Below, in pieces: positions 47,569 through 56,868 of a stretch of DNA of 64,000 nucleotides (positions are counted from its first letter, which is position 1; each line of letters opens with the position of its first letter). The notes beneath the pieces are model-generated. The model was not told where the DNA came from. It did not search any database and saw nothing but the letters and a program-made list of their open reading frames with translations. Origin of the DNA: Campylobacter concisus (GTDB taxonomy: Bacteria; Campylobacterota; Campylobacteria; Campylobacterales; Campylobacteraceae). The stretch covers positions 33,628 to 97,627 of the forward strand of contig NZ_JXUP01000010.1 in assembly GCF_001891085.1 (NCBI RefSeq). The letters are read 5' to 3'. The position numbers and the translations under genes were made by a program.

Positions 47569-48803
47569 TGATAAGTGCTAAGCTTATAGAACATATCTTT
47601 AAAGCAGCATCTATATCACGTTGGAATGACTATCCAAAGATGACAAATTTAGTCGAGCTTGATAAGCAGGCTCATAAATTTATCATCGCTTATTTCATAG
47701 CAAAACAAGAACAAGACGCCGATATGAACTATATCATTGAGGCTGGAATTTTTGAGTTTTTAAGTAGGGTTGTAGTCACAGACATACGTCCAGACGTCTT
47801 TCACCACATCCAAAAGACAAAAAAAGAGCAGATAAATAGCTGGGTCTTAAGTAATCTTGATAGTCTTATTTCAGATATTGAAAATGGCGAGTTTTTAGAG
47901 AGATTTAAAAATTATTTTAAAAGTGATAGAAAGCATGAAAAAGAACGCCTTATCCTAAAAGCAGCCAGCTATCTTGCCACTAGGTGGGAATTTTCTATCG
48001 TCTATCAAACAAGCCAGTTTTTAAGCGACATCGACGAGCTTAAGGCGAAGGTTGAGGAGGAGATGGAGGATTATTACGAGCTAATTGGCGTTAGAAAGAT
48101 CGCTATGAATCAAAAATTAGCCCGCCTTGTTGATTTAAGTGGTAGGCTAAGGTTTCAAAAACGCTGGGCACAAACGCCTCGTATTCCTGAAACTGCGGTC
48201 TTAGGGCATATGCTAGTAGTTGCGATACTTAGCTATTTTTACTCACTAAAAGCAAAAGCTTGCAAAAAACGTTTAGAAAATAACTTCTTTTGCGCACTAT
48301 TTCATGACCTGCCAGAGAGCCTCACAAGAGATATCATAAGCCCTGTGAAATACGGCGTAAAAGGGCTAAATGAAATTATCAGCGAGTATGAGATGAGGCT
48401 TATTGATGAGAGGATTTTGCCGTTTGTGCCTGAAAAGATAAAAGACGAGTTTAGCTACATCCTTGGCATCAGAAAAGATGGTGAAAAATTTATAAAAGAT
48501 GAGTTTGGAAATAGAACTTACGAGCGTAAAATCATATGCCACGAAGGGACGATGGAAAACGTAAATGAGGATAAATTTAACCCAATAGATGGCAAAGCAC
48601 TAAAATACTGCGACAAGATATCAGCCTACATAGAAGCTGGAATTTCTATAAGCTATGGCGTCAAGTCAAAAGAGCTAACTGACGGTTTTAATAATATGTA
48701 TAAATTTTTTAGTGAAAAACCTAAGATCGACGGAGTGGATTTTTTAGAAATTTGCGATGATTTTAATGAGCATTTTGGTTTAGAAAGACCCCCTCTCAGA
48801 TAA
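47568..48803 (+). CDS. HD-domain phosphohydrolase, YfbR-like
   Basis: 411 residues. The HD signature is in LENNFFCALFHDLPESLTRDI (about residue 240), with an upstream metal His in AVLGHMLVVAI and a later Asp in LKYCDKISAYIEAG. This pattern fits the HD_3/YfbR (5'-deoxynucleotidase) group. The N-terminal ~180 residues are helical, with a further HD-like part (ELDKQAHKFIIAYFIA). The substrate is unknown. It is translationally coupled to queF. Confidence 0.8.
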   Translation: MISAKLIEHIFKAASISRWNDYPKMTNLVELDKQAHKFIIAYFIAKQEQDADMNYIIEAGIFEFLSRVVVTDIRPDVFHHIQKTKKEQINSWVLSNLDSLISDIENGEFLERFKNYFKSDRKHEKERLILKAASYLATRWEFSIVYQTSQFLSDIDELKAKVEEEMEDYYELIGVRKIAMNQKLARLVDLSGRLRFQKRWAQTPRIPETAVLGHMLVVAILSYFYSLKAKACKKRLENNFFCALFHDLPESLTRDIISPVKYGVKGLNEIISEYEMRLIDERILPFVPEKIKDEFSYILGIRKDGEKFIKDEFGNRTYERKIICHEGTMENVNEDKFNPIDGKALKYCDKISAYIEAGISISYGVKSKELTDGFNNMYKFFSEKPKIDGVDFLEICDDFNEHFGLERPPLR

Positions 48804-48906
48804 CTGCGGCACACACTTAATACAAGTGCTCTGCTGTGTTCCCACCCTGAAGCGGTGCTCATAAAAAGCATTGCACAGGTCTAAGAAGGAGCTTCGCAAT
48901 CATACA
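48804..48906 (-). ncRNA. ffs: Signal recognition particle RNA (4.5S-type)
   Basis: Read on the minus strand, the segment has the SRP domain IV core: CTTCAGG, then GTG-GGAA-CAC (a GNRA tetraloop hairpin), then AGCAG. This matches the consensus TCAGG-n-C-GGAA-G-n-AGCAG. The outer ends (TGCG at the 5' side, CGCA at the 3' side) can pair. A TATAGT -10 box at 48910-48915 on the minus strand would start transcription near 48903. It runs toward the 3' end of the HD gene. The ends are approximate. It binds Ffh and targets membrane proteins. Confidence 0.72.
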
Positions 48907-48965
48907 AAAACTATACTTAAATTTTGTTTTATAGTTACATTTTTAAAAATTTAGCTTTAAAAGTA

Positions 48966-48971
48966 TATAAT
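48966..48971 (+). promoter_or_regulatory. -10 box (TATAAT) of the gene at 49000
   Basis: A perfect TATAAT 29 bases before the ATG, in a region shared with the divergent SRP RNA promoter. Confidence 0.45.
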
Positions 48972-48999
48972 CAGCCCAAATTTCATAAAAAGTAGAGTA

Positions 49000-49425
49000 A
49001 TGTCTGGAAAGTTTAAACTTCGTTTTTTATCAGCTTTTAGAGATTTTTTTATCTATCATCACAAATCTTTAGAATTTCGTGCAAAAATTTTTGCTGCTAT
49101 GATCTCTGCTAAATTTGACCCAGACGAAGATGATTTTTTTGTTTTAAATGACATTACAAATGAAATTTATGAAAATGACCAAACCAGAAAAGACTTTTTG
49201 ATCCAAACTGTTAAAGAGTATGTAGCAAGAGTTAAAAGAAACGATAGAATCACACTTGATGCACTACTTTTAAGCATTGATAAAGACCTAAAAGATCACA
49301 AAAGATACGCCAAAAAGATAGATTTTTCTCATCTTCGTCGCTTGATGAGTGGCTGTGAGGAAGAAATTTTAGTTCAGCAAAGGGTTTATGAGTTTTTAAT
49401 AAACGAAGTTAAACTCTATTCTTAA
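49000..49425 (+). CDS. Conserved hypothetical protein (141 aa)
   Basis: A soluble, helix-rich acidic/basic protein (RFLSAFRDFFIYHHKSLEFR; later CEEEILVQQRVYEFLINE). No signal peptide, membrane segment or motif is recognised. Its place next to fliK-flgD-flgE resembles C. jejuni, where a conserved hypothetical gene (about Cj0044c) lies beside the same genes. Function is unknown. Confidence 0.7.
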   Translation: MSGKFKLRFLSAFRDFFIYHHKSLEFRAKIFAAMISAKFDPDEDDFFVLNDITNEIYENDQTRKDFLIQTVKEYVARVKRNDRITLDALLLSIDKDLKDHKRYAKKIDFSHLRRLMSGCEEEILVQQRVYEFLINEVKLYS

Positions 49426-49469
49426 AATTATCATTCATTTTAAATTTTTAATCATCAACTAGCATAAAA

Positions 49470-51071
49470 TTATTTCTTCATCTGAATAGCAGTCTGGATC
49501 ATCTCATCACTTGTTGTGATGCTTTTTGCACTAGCCTCATAAGCCTTTTGTGTGACTATAACCTCACTTAGCGCTTGACCAAGATCGACATTACTCATTT
49601 CAAGTTTATTTGCAAGAATTTGTGAGCCATAAATAGTCTCACCAGCTTTATTTTTATAAAAAAATGCCTCACCTGAATTTGGAGTTGCTTCATAGAGATT
49701 ATCACCTACTTTTGATACGCCCTGTTCATTTTGGAAGTGATATAGAGCTATTTTTGCAACTATAAATGAGCGAGAATTGTCAAAATTTGCCATGATATTT
49801 CCACGGTCATCGACGCTATATTTTGAGAGATTTCCTTCGGCGTAGCCATCTGCTTTTATGACAAAGTCTTTTTTTGAATTGGCCGAGCTTGTTATGCCAT
49901 TATAGACGTTTGAATCTCCATCGCCAAGAAAATTTAAAGCCACGTTTCCAATACTTGTTAATGTATTTGTAATAAGCCTGCCACTACCATCAAAAGTAAG
50001 TGTTCCCATAGCTGTATTTTGTACAACACCATTAGCATCAGTTATCGTAGCTGTAGCATTCCAAATGGTTTGATTGTCACCTTGAGGGATTTGCTTTGTA
50101 AAATTTATAGTTACTAAGCTTTTTGTACCATCGCTGTTATATATCTCTGAGCTTAGTTTTTCTTTATTAGCTACTTCAACTAGTGATGTAACTTCAGCTT
50201 TTACATCTAAGCTAGCAAAATTCATAAATTTTAGGCTTTTATTGTTTATATGCCAGCTGCCATCGTTCTCTAGCGTGGTTGAAAACTCACTAAATTTACC
50301 ATCGCCGTCTTTTACTTTTACCACTACGCTATCACCTGCTTTTGCACCAAAGTTCGTCTGACTTAGTGGGATTTGTCCATTTAGTGAGATAGTTTTATTT
50401 GTATTATCGAGTGTATAATTAAAATTTGCCGCATCAATGGCTGTTGTTCGCTTATCTGTTATAAGGCTTGAGTCTAGGTTGCCTTTTAAATTTATATTTT
50501 TTGTTTGCTTGGCTGGCATATATAAAAAATGAGGTAAATTTATACCTTTTTGTGAGCCAGTATCGCCTAGTTTTAGATCCTCTTCTTTTGCAGTAAATGC
50601 CTGCGTGGTACCTTTTGTTTGACCATATTTTCTAAGAGCATTAGCACTTGGAGTGACTGGAGTAAAACTTGTTAACGTACCAAGAAGCAAGTTGCCTTTA
50701 TTATCTACTAAATTTCCAGCCCCATCTATATCGAAGCTACCTGTTCTTGTGTAGTAGTTTCTACCATTTTTATCAACGACACCAAAAAAGCCTTTACCGC
50801 CTATGGCTAGGTCGAAGTTATTATCGGTATTTTGAAAACTACCATTTGTCATCTTTAAAGCTGTCGTTTGTTTCGTAGCTCCAAGACCTACTTGATTGTT
50901 AGTTGGACCACTTCCAGCGGAAGCCATATGTTGATTGATTAAATTTTTAAACTCAGGGATTGAAGCTTTAAAACCTACGTTGTTGATATTTGAGATATTA
51001 TTTGCCCAAACATCCATGCCAAAGCTTTGTGTTTTAATACCACTAATTCCGTTGTAAAAACCTCTCATCAT
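49470..51071 (-). CDS. flgE2: Hook/basal-body protein, short FlgE paralogue
   Basis: 533 residues. MMRGFYNGISGIKTQSFGMD opens the D0 helix and ANNISNINNVGFKAS is the rod-hook signature. The C-terminus (EMSNVDLGQALSEVIVTQKA, then SKSITTSDEMIQTAIQM) closes it. It follows flgD by 5 bases in a fliK-flgD-flgE operon like Cj0041-Cj0043. The symbol is arbitrary, to separate it from the larger hook protein at 35745. Confidence 0.88.
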   Translation of the reverse strand: MMRGFYNGISGIKTQSFGMDVWANNISNINNVGFKASIPEFKNLINQHMASAGSGPTNNQVGLGATKQTTALKMTNGSFQNTDNNFDLAIGGKGFFGVVDKNGRNYYTRTGSFDIDGAGNLVDNKGNLLLGTLTSFTPVTPSANALRKYGQTKGTTQAFTAKEEDLKLGDTGSQKGINLPHFLYMPAKQTKNINLKGNLDSSLITDKRTTAIDAANFNYTLDNTNKTISLNGQIPLSQTNFGAKAGDSVVVKVKDGDGKFSEFSTTLENDGSWHINNKSLKFMNFASLDVKAEVTSLVEVANKEKLSSEIYNSDGTKSLVTINFTKQIPQGDNQTIWNATATITDANGVVQNTAMGTLTFDGSGRLITNTLTSIGNVALNFLGDGDSNVYNGITSSANSKKDFVIKADGYAEGNLSKYSVDDRGNIMANFDNSRSFIVAKIALYHFQNEQGVSKVGDNLYEATPNSGEAFFYKNKAGETIYGSQILANKLEMSNVDLGQALSEVIVTQKAYEASAKSITTSDEMIQTAIQMKK

Positions 51072-51076
51072 GGCTT

Positions 51077-51784
51077 TTATCCTTCGTAAAATTCAGATAT
51101 TTTATCCATTGGGACATATTCGCCTGCGATTTTTATCATAGCTTTGCCGTCTACAAATTTTACTGCTTCAACCGGATAGCTACCTACTTGGGTCTTGTAT
51201 GAATTACCATCTTTTCCAGTGTAATTAACAGAGACTGTATATGCTCCGTTTGGTAATTGTTTTCCAGAATCATCTTTACCATCCCAAGATATTCTGTGAA
51301 CTCCTGATTTTAGATCTTTTATATCGATTGAACGAACGACCTCTCCATTTGCATTTTTAATTTCAAGCTTACCATTTGCAAGATCTGATTTAAAATAAAG
51401 TGCAAAATTTACAGTTTTTTGCTCATCTGTTAGTAAAACTGAGTTTGAACCAGTTGAGACCATTTTTCCAAGAGCTGAGATAGCGTAGGCATTTGCATTT
51501 GATTTTAACTGATTTACAAGCTCTTTCATAGCTGAGTTTGTATTTTGTTGCATCTCTAGTGATGCTAGCTGGCTAGTTTGCGTAAGCATCTTTTCAGTAT
51601 CCATAGGACTTGTTGGGTCTTGATACTGAAGCTCTGTTAAAAGTAGCTTCATAAATGCATCTTTATCTAGCTGTGCATTTGGGTTAGTTCCTGTGCCAGC
51701 TGCCGCATCTTGCTTTGCTTTTGCCTTTTTCTCGGCATTTTTTTGCTGTGTTGTTTGTGTAGTTATATCTGAAACTGAAGCCAT
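51077..51784 (-). CDS. flgD: Hook-cap protein FlgD
   Basis: 235 residues. DKDAFMKLLLTELQYQDPTSPMDTE-type N-terminal FlgD motif is at about 40-60 (LLLTELQYQDP), then a FlgD Ig-like/Tudor region with ISWDGKDDSGKQLPNGAY. It caps the growing hook so that FlgE subunits can polymerise. It lies 8 bases after fliK and 5 before the short flgE. Confidence 0.93.
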   Translation of the reverse strand: MASVSDITTQTTQQKNAEKKAKAKQDAAAGTGTNPNAQLDKDAFMKLLLTELQYQDPTSPMDTEKMLTQTSQLASLEMQQNTNSAMKELVNQLKSNANAYAISALGKMVSTGSNSVLLTDEQKTVNFALYFKSDLANGKLEIKNANGEVVRSIDIKDLKSGVHRISWDGKDDSGKQLPNGAYTVSVNYTGKDGNSYKTQVGSYPVEAVKFVDGKAMIKIAGEYVPMDKISEFYEG

Positions 51785-51792
51785 AATCTCTC

Positions 51793-53193
51793 CTAAATAT
51801 ATCTTGGTATTACTAGTTCAAGCAAGCTTTGTTCCGCTTGAGCGTTTTCGCTCTCGTCGCTTTGATTTGAGCTATATTTGTTCTTTGCTTGTTCTCTTTT
51901 TTCTTGTCTTTGGTTTTGGTCTGAGAAATTCATCTCAAGCTCGGTAAATCCCATATTTACAAGACTATTTTTAAACTCGGCTTGATTTTGCAAAAAGAGA
52001 TTCATCGTAGCCGTGGTTGAGTTAAAATTTACATGTAAGTTATTGCCTCGATTTACCATCGTGATCTCAACCTCGCCTAAATTTAGAGGATTAAGCGTTA
52101 TGTTAAAACGAGTGATCGGAGCTTTGTAATTTTGCACCTGCTCTTTTAATGTAGAAGAGAAGTTACTAAGCGTCTCTTTTATCTCGGCTTTTGTCTGAAG
52201 CTGGTGCTTAGCGCTGTTTGCGATATCTTTTACCATTTGATTTAGCTCCGATTTATTATCGCTACTAAATGTCTCTTTGCTCTCAAAATTCTCATTTTTT
52301 TGTTGTTCTCTTTCAGGAAAGAGTAGCGACTCTAAAGTTGGGGCTTTTTGCGCCTTTTGCTCGTGTAAATTTACCTTTACTTTTGGTTCTTTTGGCTGCT
52401 CCTCTGGCTCAACATCCACTATCTCATCATCAAGCTTTACTTCACTATCTAGCTTTTTAGGCTCTTCTTTTACTAAATTTTTAACTTCATTAGTTGGATT
52501 TGCCACTACCTCTTTTAATAAAGTATCAAGCTTTACGACCTCTTTTGGTTCATTTTTGATGATGGTTTGCTCGACCTCGTTTTTTAGCTCTTTTAGGTAA
52601 AAAGGCTTCTCTTCAGTTTTTATAGGTGTGAAAAATTCTTTCTTGCCCAAATTTTTAAACATCTCATTTAGTTTTGGCACATCTTCGTTTGAAATTTCTA
52701 TATTTTCAAGGCCAAGATCAAATTTCTTAGCAAGGTCGATAAGATCGCTAACGCTTTTAACATTGCTAAGCTCTTCGACGTTTTCAGGCACACTTAAGAA
52801 ATTTGCTATTTTGTCGCTGAAATTTGGAAATTTACTTACTTTTTCATTGCCATTTAGAATTTCTAAAACTTGTAAAAGCTGCATAAAATTTGCATTTTCA
52901 TAAAGCTCATTTTTTGTATTTTCATCCAAATTTTCTTCAAGTGCGGCTGAAATTTTTGCCGCGCTTTCGCTTTGAGCTTTTTGCAGTGTCTCTTTTTGAG
53001 TGGTAACCGTTTTTACTATCTCTTTGACATCTTTTTCAGTGATTTTTTGGCCGCTATTTGCCTTACTCGCAGCCGCATCCAAAACCATCGACAAAAACTC
53101 GCCGTTGTTTTGAGATTTTTTAGAAGCAGATGGCTTTTTACCTCCAGCAGGAGCCAGCAAATCTACGTTATTTTTCGCTGTATAAGCTTGCAT
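51793..53193 (-). CDS. fliK: Hook-length control protein FliK
   Basis: 466 residues. The N-terminal three quarters are Lys/Glu-rich and low in conserved motifs, as usual for this molecular ruler. The C-terminal FLK-type domain (about 340-430) has ITRFNITLNPLNLGEVEI and FLQNQAEFKNSLVNMGF. It ends hook growth by switching export specificity at FlhB. ATG 53193 follows GAAAGG. The sigma-54 promoter at 53231 drives fliK-flgD-flgE. Confidence 0.88.
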   Translation of the reverse strand: MQAYTAKNNVDLLAPAGGKKPSASKKSQNNGEFLSMVLDAAASKANSGQKITEKDVKEIVKTVTTQKETLQKAQSESAAKISAALEENLDENTKNELYENANFMQLLQVLEILNGNEKVSKFPNFSDKIANFLSVPENVEELSNVKSVSDLIDLAKKFDLGLENIEISNEDVPKLNEMFKNLGKKEFFTPIKTEEKPFYLKELKNEVEQTIIKNEPKEVVKLDTLLKEVVANPTNEVKNLVKEEPKKLDSEVKLDDEIVDVEPEEQPKEPKVKVNLHEQKAQKAPTLESLLFPEREQQKNENFESKETFSSDNKSELNQMVKDIANSAKHQLQTKAEIKETLSNFSSTLKEQVQNYKAPITRFNITLNPLNLGEVEITMVNRGNNLHVNFNSTTATMNLFLQNQAEFKNSLVNMGFTELEMNFSDQNQRQEKREQAKNKYSSNQSDESENAQAEQSLLELVIPRYI

Positions 53194-53230
53194 TTAAACC
53201 TTTCAAATTTTTAAACTTAATGCCAAACAT

Positions 53231-53244
53231 GCAAAATCTATTCC
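53231..53244 (-). promoter_or_regulatory. Sigma-54 promoter of fliK-flgD-flgE
   Basis: On the minus strand TTGGAATAGATTTTGCAT has GG and GC separated by exactly ten bases, the -24/-12 pattern. The transcription start would be near 53219, about 25 bases before fliK. Confidence 0.85.
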
Positions 53245-53290
53245 AAAAATTAATTTCTTGATATCAGCTTAAAATTTATAAAAATTTGGC

Positions 53291-53296
53291 TATAAT
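53291..53296 (+). promoter_or_regulatory. -10 box (TATAAT) of typA
   Basis: A perfect TATAAT (GGCTATAATC context) 58 bases before the TTG start, divergent from the sigma-54 promoter of fliK. Confidence 0.5.
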
Positions 53297-53354
53297 CTGC
53301 CCCTATTTTAAAACTGACAAACGAAAAATAGCAAACTAATAAACGGAGAAAAAT

Positions 53355-55157
53355 TTGGAAAAGATACGAAATATAGCCGTTATCGCACACGTCGACCACG
53401 GTAAAACAACAATGGTTGATGAGCTTTTGAAACAGTCAGGAACATTTAATGAGCATCAAAACCTTGGCGAGCGTGTAATGGATAGCAACGACATAGAAAG
53501 AGAGCGTGGCATCACGATCCTTTCTAAAAATACTGCTATTCGCTACAAAGATACAAAGATCAACATCATTGACACCCCAGGTCACGCCGACTTTGGTGGT
53601 GAGGTAGAGCGTGTTCTTAAGATGGTTGATGGCGTTTTACTACTTGTCGATGCGCAAGAAGGCGTTATGCCACAAACTAAATTCGTCGTCAAAAAAGCAC
53701 TTTCACTAGGGCTTCGTCCAATCGTTGTTGTAAATAAGATAGATAAGCCAGCAGGCGATCCAGACCGCGTTATAAATGAAATTTTTGATCTTTTTGTCGC
53801 ACTTGATGCAAATGACGAGCAGCTAGAATTTCCAGTCGTTTATGCCGCTGCTAAAAATGGCTACGCAAAGCTAAAACTAAGTGATGAAAACAAAGATATG
53901 CAGCCACTTTTTGAGACTATCCTAGCTCACGTACCAGCTCCAAGCGGTAGTGATGAAAACCCACTTCAGCTTCAAGTGTTTACTCTTGATTATGATAACT
54001 ACGTCGGTAAGATCGGTATCGCGAGAATTTTTAATGGCAAAATATCTAAAAACCAAAACGTCATGCTTGCAAAGGCTGATGGCACAAAGACAACTGGTAG
54101 AATTTCAAAGTTAATTGGCTTTATGGGTCTTGAAAGAACCGATATTAATGAGGCTGGCACTGGTGACATCGTAGCGATCGCTGGTTTTGATGCGCTTGAC
54201 GTTGGCGATAGCGTCGTTGATCCAAATAATCCTCATCCACTAGATCCTCTTCACATCGAAGAGCCAACACTTAGCGTTGTATTTTCTGTAAATGACGGCC
54301 CATTGGCAGGTACTGAGGGCAAACACGTCACATCAAATAAGATCGATGAGCGCCTTGCAAACGAGATGAAGACAAATATTGCCATGAAATACGAAAATAT
54401 CGGTGAGGGCAAATTTAAAGTAAGTGGCCGTGGTGAGCTTCAGATTACTATTTTGGCTGAAAATATGCGCCGCGAGGGCTATGAGTTTTTACTTGGTAGA
54501 CCCGAGGTTATAGTAAAAGAGATAAACGGCGTAAAATGCGAGCCATATGAGCTTTTGGTTATCGACGCACCTGATGATACGACAGGCACAGTCATAGAAA
54601 AACTAGGCAAAAGAAAGGCCGAAATGGTCTCTATGAACCCAACAGGCGACGGTCAAACAAGGATCGAGTTTGAGATCCCAGCGCGCGGACTTATTGGCTT
54701 TAGAAGCCAGTTTTTGACTGATACAAAAGGCGAGGGCGTTATGAACCACAGCTTTTTGGAGTTTAGACCACTAAGCGGCACCGTCGAGCACAGAACAAAC
54801 GGCGCGCTAGTTTCTATGGAAAACGGCGTAACGCTTGCTTATTCGCTATTTAACTTACAAGATCGTGGCGTGCTTTTCCTTGATCCGCAAGCAAAAGTCT
54901 ATGTGGGTATGATCATTGGCGAGCATAGCCGTCCAAACGACCTTGACGTAAATCCTATCAAGGGTAAAAACCTAACAAACGTGCGTGCAAGCGGTAGCGA
55001 CGATGCGATCAAGCTTGTGCCACCTAGAAAGCTAAGCCTTGAGCGCGCGCTAGAGTGGATAGAAGATGACGAGCTAGTCGAGGTTACGCCTATAAATATT
55101 CGCGTTCGCAAGCGCTATTTAGACCCAACAGAGCGCAAAAGAAAAGCGAAACTTTAA
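53355..55157 (+). CDS. typA: Translational GTPase TypA/BipA
   Basis: 600 residues. G1 [15 protein letters not shown] (near residue 10), G2 RERGITI, G3 DTPGHADF and G4 NKIDKP give the EF-G-like GTPase, followed by domain II, an EF-G V-like part and the TypA-specific C-terminal domain. It acts on the ribosome under stress and at low temperature and helps 50S assembly. The start is TTG 53355 with GGAG upstream. Homologue of C. jejuni Cj0039c, also beside fliK. Confidence 0.96.
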   Translation: MEKIRNIAVIAHVDHGKTTMVDELLKQSGTFNEHQNLGERVMDSNDIERERGITILSKNTAIRYKDTKINIIDTPGHADFGGEVERVLKMVDGVLLLVDAQEGVMPQTKFVVKKALSLGLRPIVVVNKIDKPAGDPDRVINEIFDLFVALDANDEQLEFPVVYAAAKNGYAKLKLSDENKDMQPLFETILAHVPAPSGSDENPLQLQVFTLDYDNYVGKIGIARIFNGKISKNQNVMLAKADGTKTTGRISKLIGFMGLERTDINEAGTGDIVAIAGFDALDVGDSVVDPNNPHPLDPLHIEEPTLSVVFSVNDGPLAGTEGKHVTSNKIDERLANEMKTNIAMKYENIGEGKFKVSGRGELQITILAENMRREGYEFLLGRPEVIVKEINGVKCEPYELLVIDAPDDTTGTVIEKLGKRKAEMVSMNPTGDGQTRIEFEIPARGLIGFRSQFLTDTKGEGVMNHSFLEFRPLSGTVEHRTNGALVSMENGVTLAYSLFNLQDRGVLFLDPQAKVYVGMIIGEHSRPNDLDVNPIKGKNLTNVRASGSDDAIKLVPPRKLSLERALEWIEDDELVEVTPINIRVRKRYLDPTERKRKAKL

Positions 55158-55172
55158 TCAAATTTTATCATT

Positions 55173-55196
55173 TTAGCCCCTTTGTAAAGGGGCTAA
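55173..55196. terminator. Hairpin after typA
   Basis: A perfect 10-bp stem (TTAGCCCCTT / AAGGGGCTAA) with a 4-base loop, 15 bases after the typA stop, followed by a weak A+T tail. Confidence 0.7.
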
Positions 55197-55405
55197 TAAT
55201 TAAACCCTAAAAACAGCAAAAAATTTATATAAATTTCTCATACTTTTTTGCATTATTTATTTAAGTTGGCTTTGTTCAAGACGAAATAGAGCCATTCTCT
55301 CATTTAAAATTTATCAATCTTAAAACCATTTATACTTTAAAATACCATACTTACTTTTCTATTTTTACTTTTAATGTAATCAATATGAAAATGCCTAGTT
55401 TATGC

Positions 55406-55411
55406 TAAAAT
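55406..55411 (+). promoter_or_regulatory. Extended -10 (TGCTAAAAT) before the G+C-rich lipoprotein gene
   Basis: TATGCTAAAAT 24 bases before the ATG at 55435, with AAAGGAA close to the start. It lies at the boundary between ordinary A+T-rich DNA and the G+C-rich segment. Confidence 0.35.
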
Positions 55412-55434
55412 CGGCGAAAATTTAAAGGAAACCG

Positions 55435-56067
55435 ATGAAAAAAAACTAAAATTTATCTTTGCTCTCGCCGCGGCGTTTATTTTTAGCGGCTGCTACGAGA
55501 CGACGCTACTTACGCGCGTACCGATCTCCACGCTTATTTCGGATAAAAGCTCGGAAGTGAAATCCACGATCGTGCTAACGGATATAACGCCGCAGACGTA
55601 CGTTACGAAAACGGTAACGGACAACGTGCGGGTTTTCGTCCCGGACGCTAAATTTAAGGACTTCCCGACGGGAGAAACTGCCTATGAGATGAGCGTTAGC
55701 GTAGGCAAGGGCGAAAAGGGCGGCAAAAACTCGGATAAGCGCGCCGTGCGGATATATCTAGGCTCAGACGGCGACGTCTACGGCAAGCTTAGTAAAAACA
55801 TGCTCGAGCAGTACGCGGGCGCGGCGAAGCAGAAAATGGAGCCGACGCTAAAAGCGGCGATCAAATTTGAAAACGACACGAAAGGATGTCTATGAGCTGG
55901 TCGTGGGCAACGAGTTTAAGGCGAGCGACGAGGCGCAGACGGGCGGCGTTTATACCTTGGCGCCGGGGCAGGTTACGGGGGCGATCTGGGCGGATAGTGC
56001 GGCGGTAAATACGGCGATCGCGGGCAAGGCGGTCAAAATCGGAGTTTTAAAAAAGACGGCTAAATGA
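55435..56067 (+). pseudogene. Lipoprotein gene with two frameshifts (A8 tract at the start)
   Basis: ATG 55435 is followed by eight A's and reads MKKN-stop. Adding one A gives MKKK and then LKFIFALAAAFIFSGC, a perfect lipoprotein signal, leading to TLLTRVPISTLI and the long frame up to 55895. There a second shift (one extra G near 55889) joins ENDTKD to VYELVVGNEFKASDEAQ and on to the stop at 56067. The repaired product is about 210 residues and matches no family I know. The codons are G+C-rich, unlike neighbours. Either a decayed transferred gene, or phase variation at the A8 tract plus another error. Confidence 0.7.
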
Positions 56068-56159
56068 AAAACGTAAAAATCGGCTTCATCGGCGGCGGAA
56101 ATATGGGCGGCGCCTTGATGCAGGCCGTCGCCGCTTGCATCGCCAAAGCGAGGGGTTAG
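56064..56159 (+). pseudogene. proC: 31-residue 5' fragment of proC (pyrroline-5-carboxylate reductase)
   Basis: ATG 56064 overlaps the preceding stop (ATGA). The product begins KNVKIGFIGGGNMGGALMQA, which is the Rossmann NADPH-binding N-terminus of ProC, and stops after 31 residues at TAG 56157-56159. The remaining ~240 residues are absent. The donor gene order was probably lipoprotein-proC, and the segment was joined here with only its first bases. No functional ProC is expected from this copy. Confidence 0.72.
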
Positions 56160-56178
56160 GTAAATTTAAAGGATAAAA

Positions 56179-56868
56179 ATGAAAATCTTATTATTTGCGC
56201 TACTTGCGGCGATAAATTTATTCGCTAGCGAGTCTGTCCTTTCGCCATTGCTGGCCGCAGATACGCTAGAAAAGCTCAAAAAATGCAAAAATCCCGACCT
56301 AAATGCCACCAAAGAGTGCGTGCAAGCGGGCATGGTAGCGGCTAACTTAAAGCAAGACTACGGCGCGGCGGAGGGACTGTTTAGCCTAGCCTGCGCCAAA
56401 GGAGACGGCGAGGGCTGCTTTTATCTGGGCGAACTTTATAAAAATAATCTAGTAAAAGCTGCGGATAAGAGCGAGCGCGAGACCAAGATTAGCGCGTATT
56501 ACAAGGCTAGTTGCGTCCTTTATGAGTATTTGCCCGGTTGCTTGGCGTTAGCTAATTTCATGCAAGAAGAGCTAGGCGACGAGGTGCAGTCGTTTGCGAT
56601 AAACAATACTCTATGTAACAAAAAATACGCTCCCGGATGCTACAACGTGGGCTGGATGATAGAGCGAACGGGAGGCGATATAGGCGAGATGATGGAGTAT
56701 TACGAGCGCTCGTGTAAGCTAGGCTACGCAGACGGTTGCGCGCGAGCGGCGTGGCTGTATGAGGGAAATTTCAACGAAAACAGATACGAGCAAGTAAAAA
56801 AAGACGCAAAAAAGGCAAAGCAAATGCGAAAAAAGGCGTGCGAGCTAGGCGATAAGCAAAGCTGCTAG
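56179..56868 (+). CDS. Secreted Sel1-like/cysteine-rich repeat protein in the G+C-rich segment
   Basis: 229 residues with a signal peptide (KILLFALLAAINLFAS). Degenerate Sel1/TPR-like units carry paired cysteines (FSLACAKGDGEGCFYLGELY; YERSCKLGYADGCARAAWLY; RKKACELGDKQSC). AAAGGAT precedes the ATG. Codon use is G+C-rich (GCG, GGC, GAG), unlike the related gene at 23094, so it was probably gained from a higher-G+C relative together with the proC fragment. Function is unknown. Confidence 0.72.
   Translation: MKILLFALLAAINLFASESVLSPLLAADTLEKLKKCKNPDLNATKECVQAGMVAANLKQDYGAAEGLFSLACAKGDGEGCFYLGELYKNNLVKAADKSERETKISAYYKASCVLYEYLPGCLALANFMQEELGDEVQSFAINNTLCNKKYAPGCYNVGWMIERTGGDIGEMMEYYERSCKLGYADGCARAAWLYEGNFNENRYEQVKKDAKKAKQMRKKACELGDKQSC

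Noticed and set aside
48820..48900. SRP RNA read on the plus strand
   Set aside because: Only the minus strand shows the GGAA tetraloop with TCAGG and AGCAG in the right order and an upstream -10 box.
52277..52600. Ser/Phe-rich open frame on the plus strand opposite fliK
   Set aside because: It is the antisense of the Lys/Glu-rich part of fliK, with no start signal and a composition typical of reverse-complement frames.
55557..55895. A 112-residue protein starting at GTG 55557
   Set aside because: This is the middle of the frameshifted lipoprotein gene; reading from ATG 55435 with one more A gives the natural start with a lipobox.
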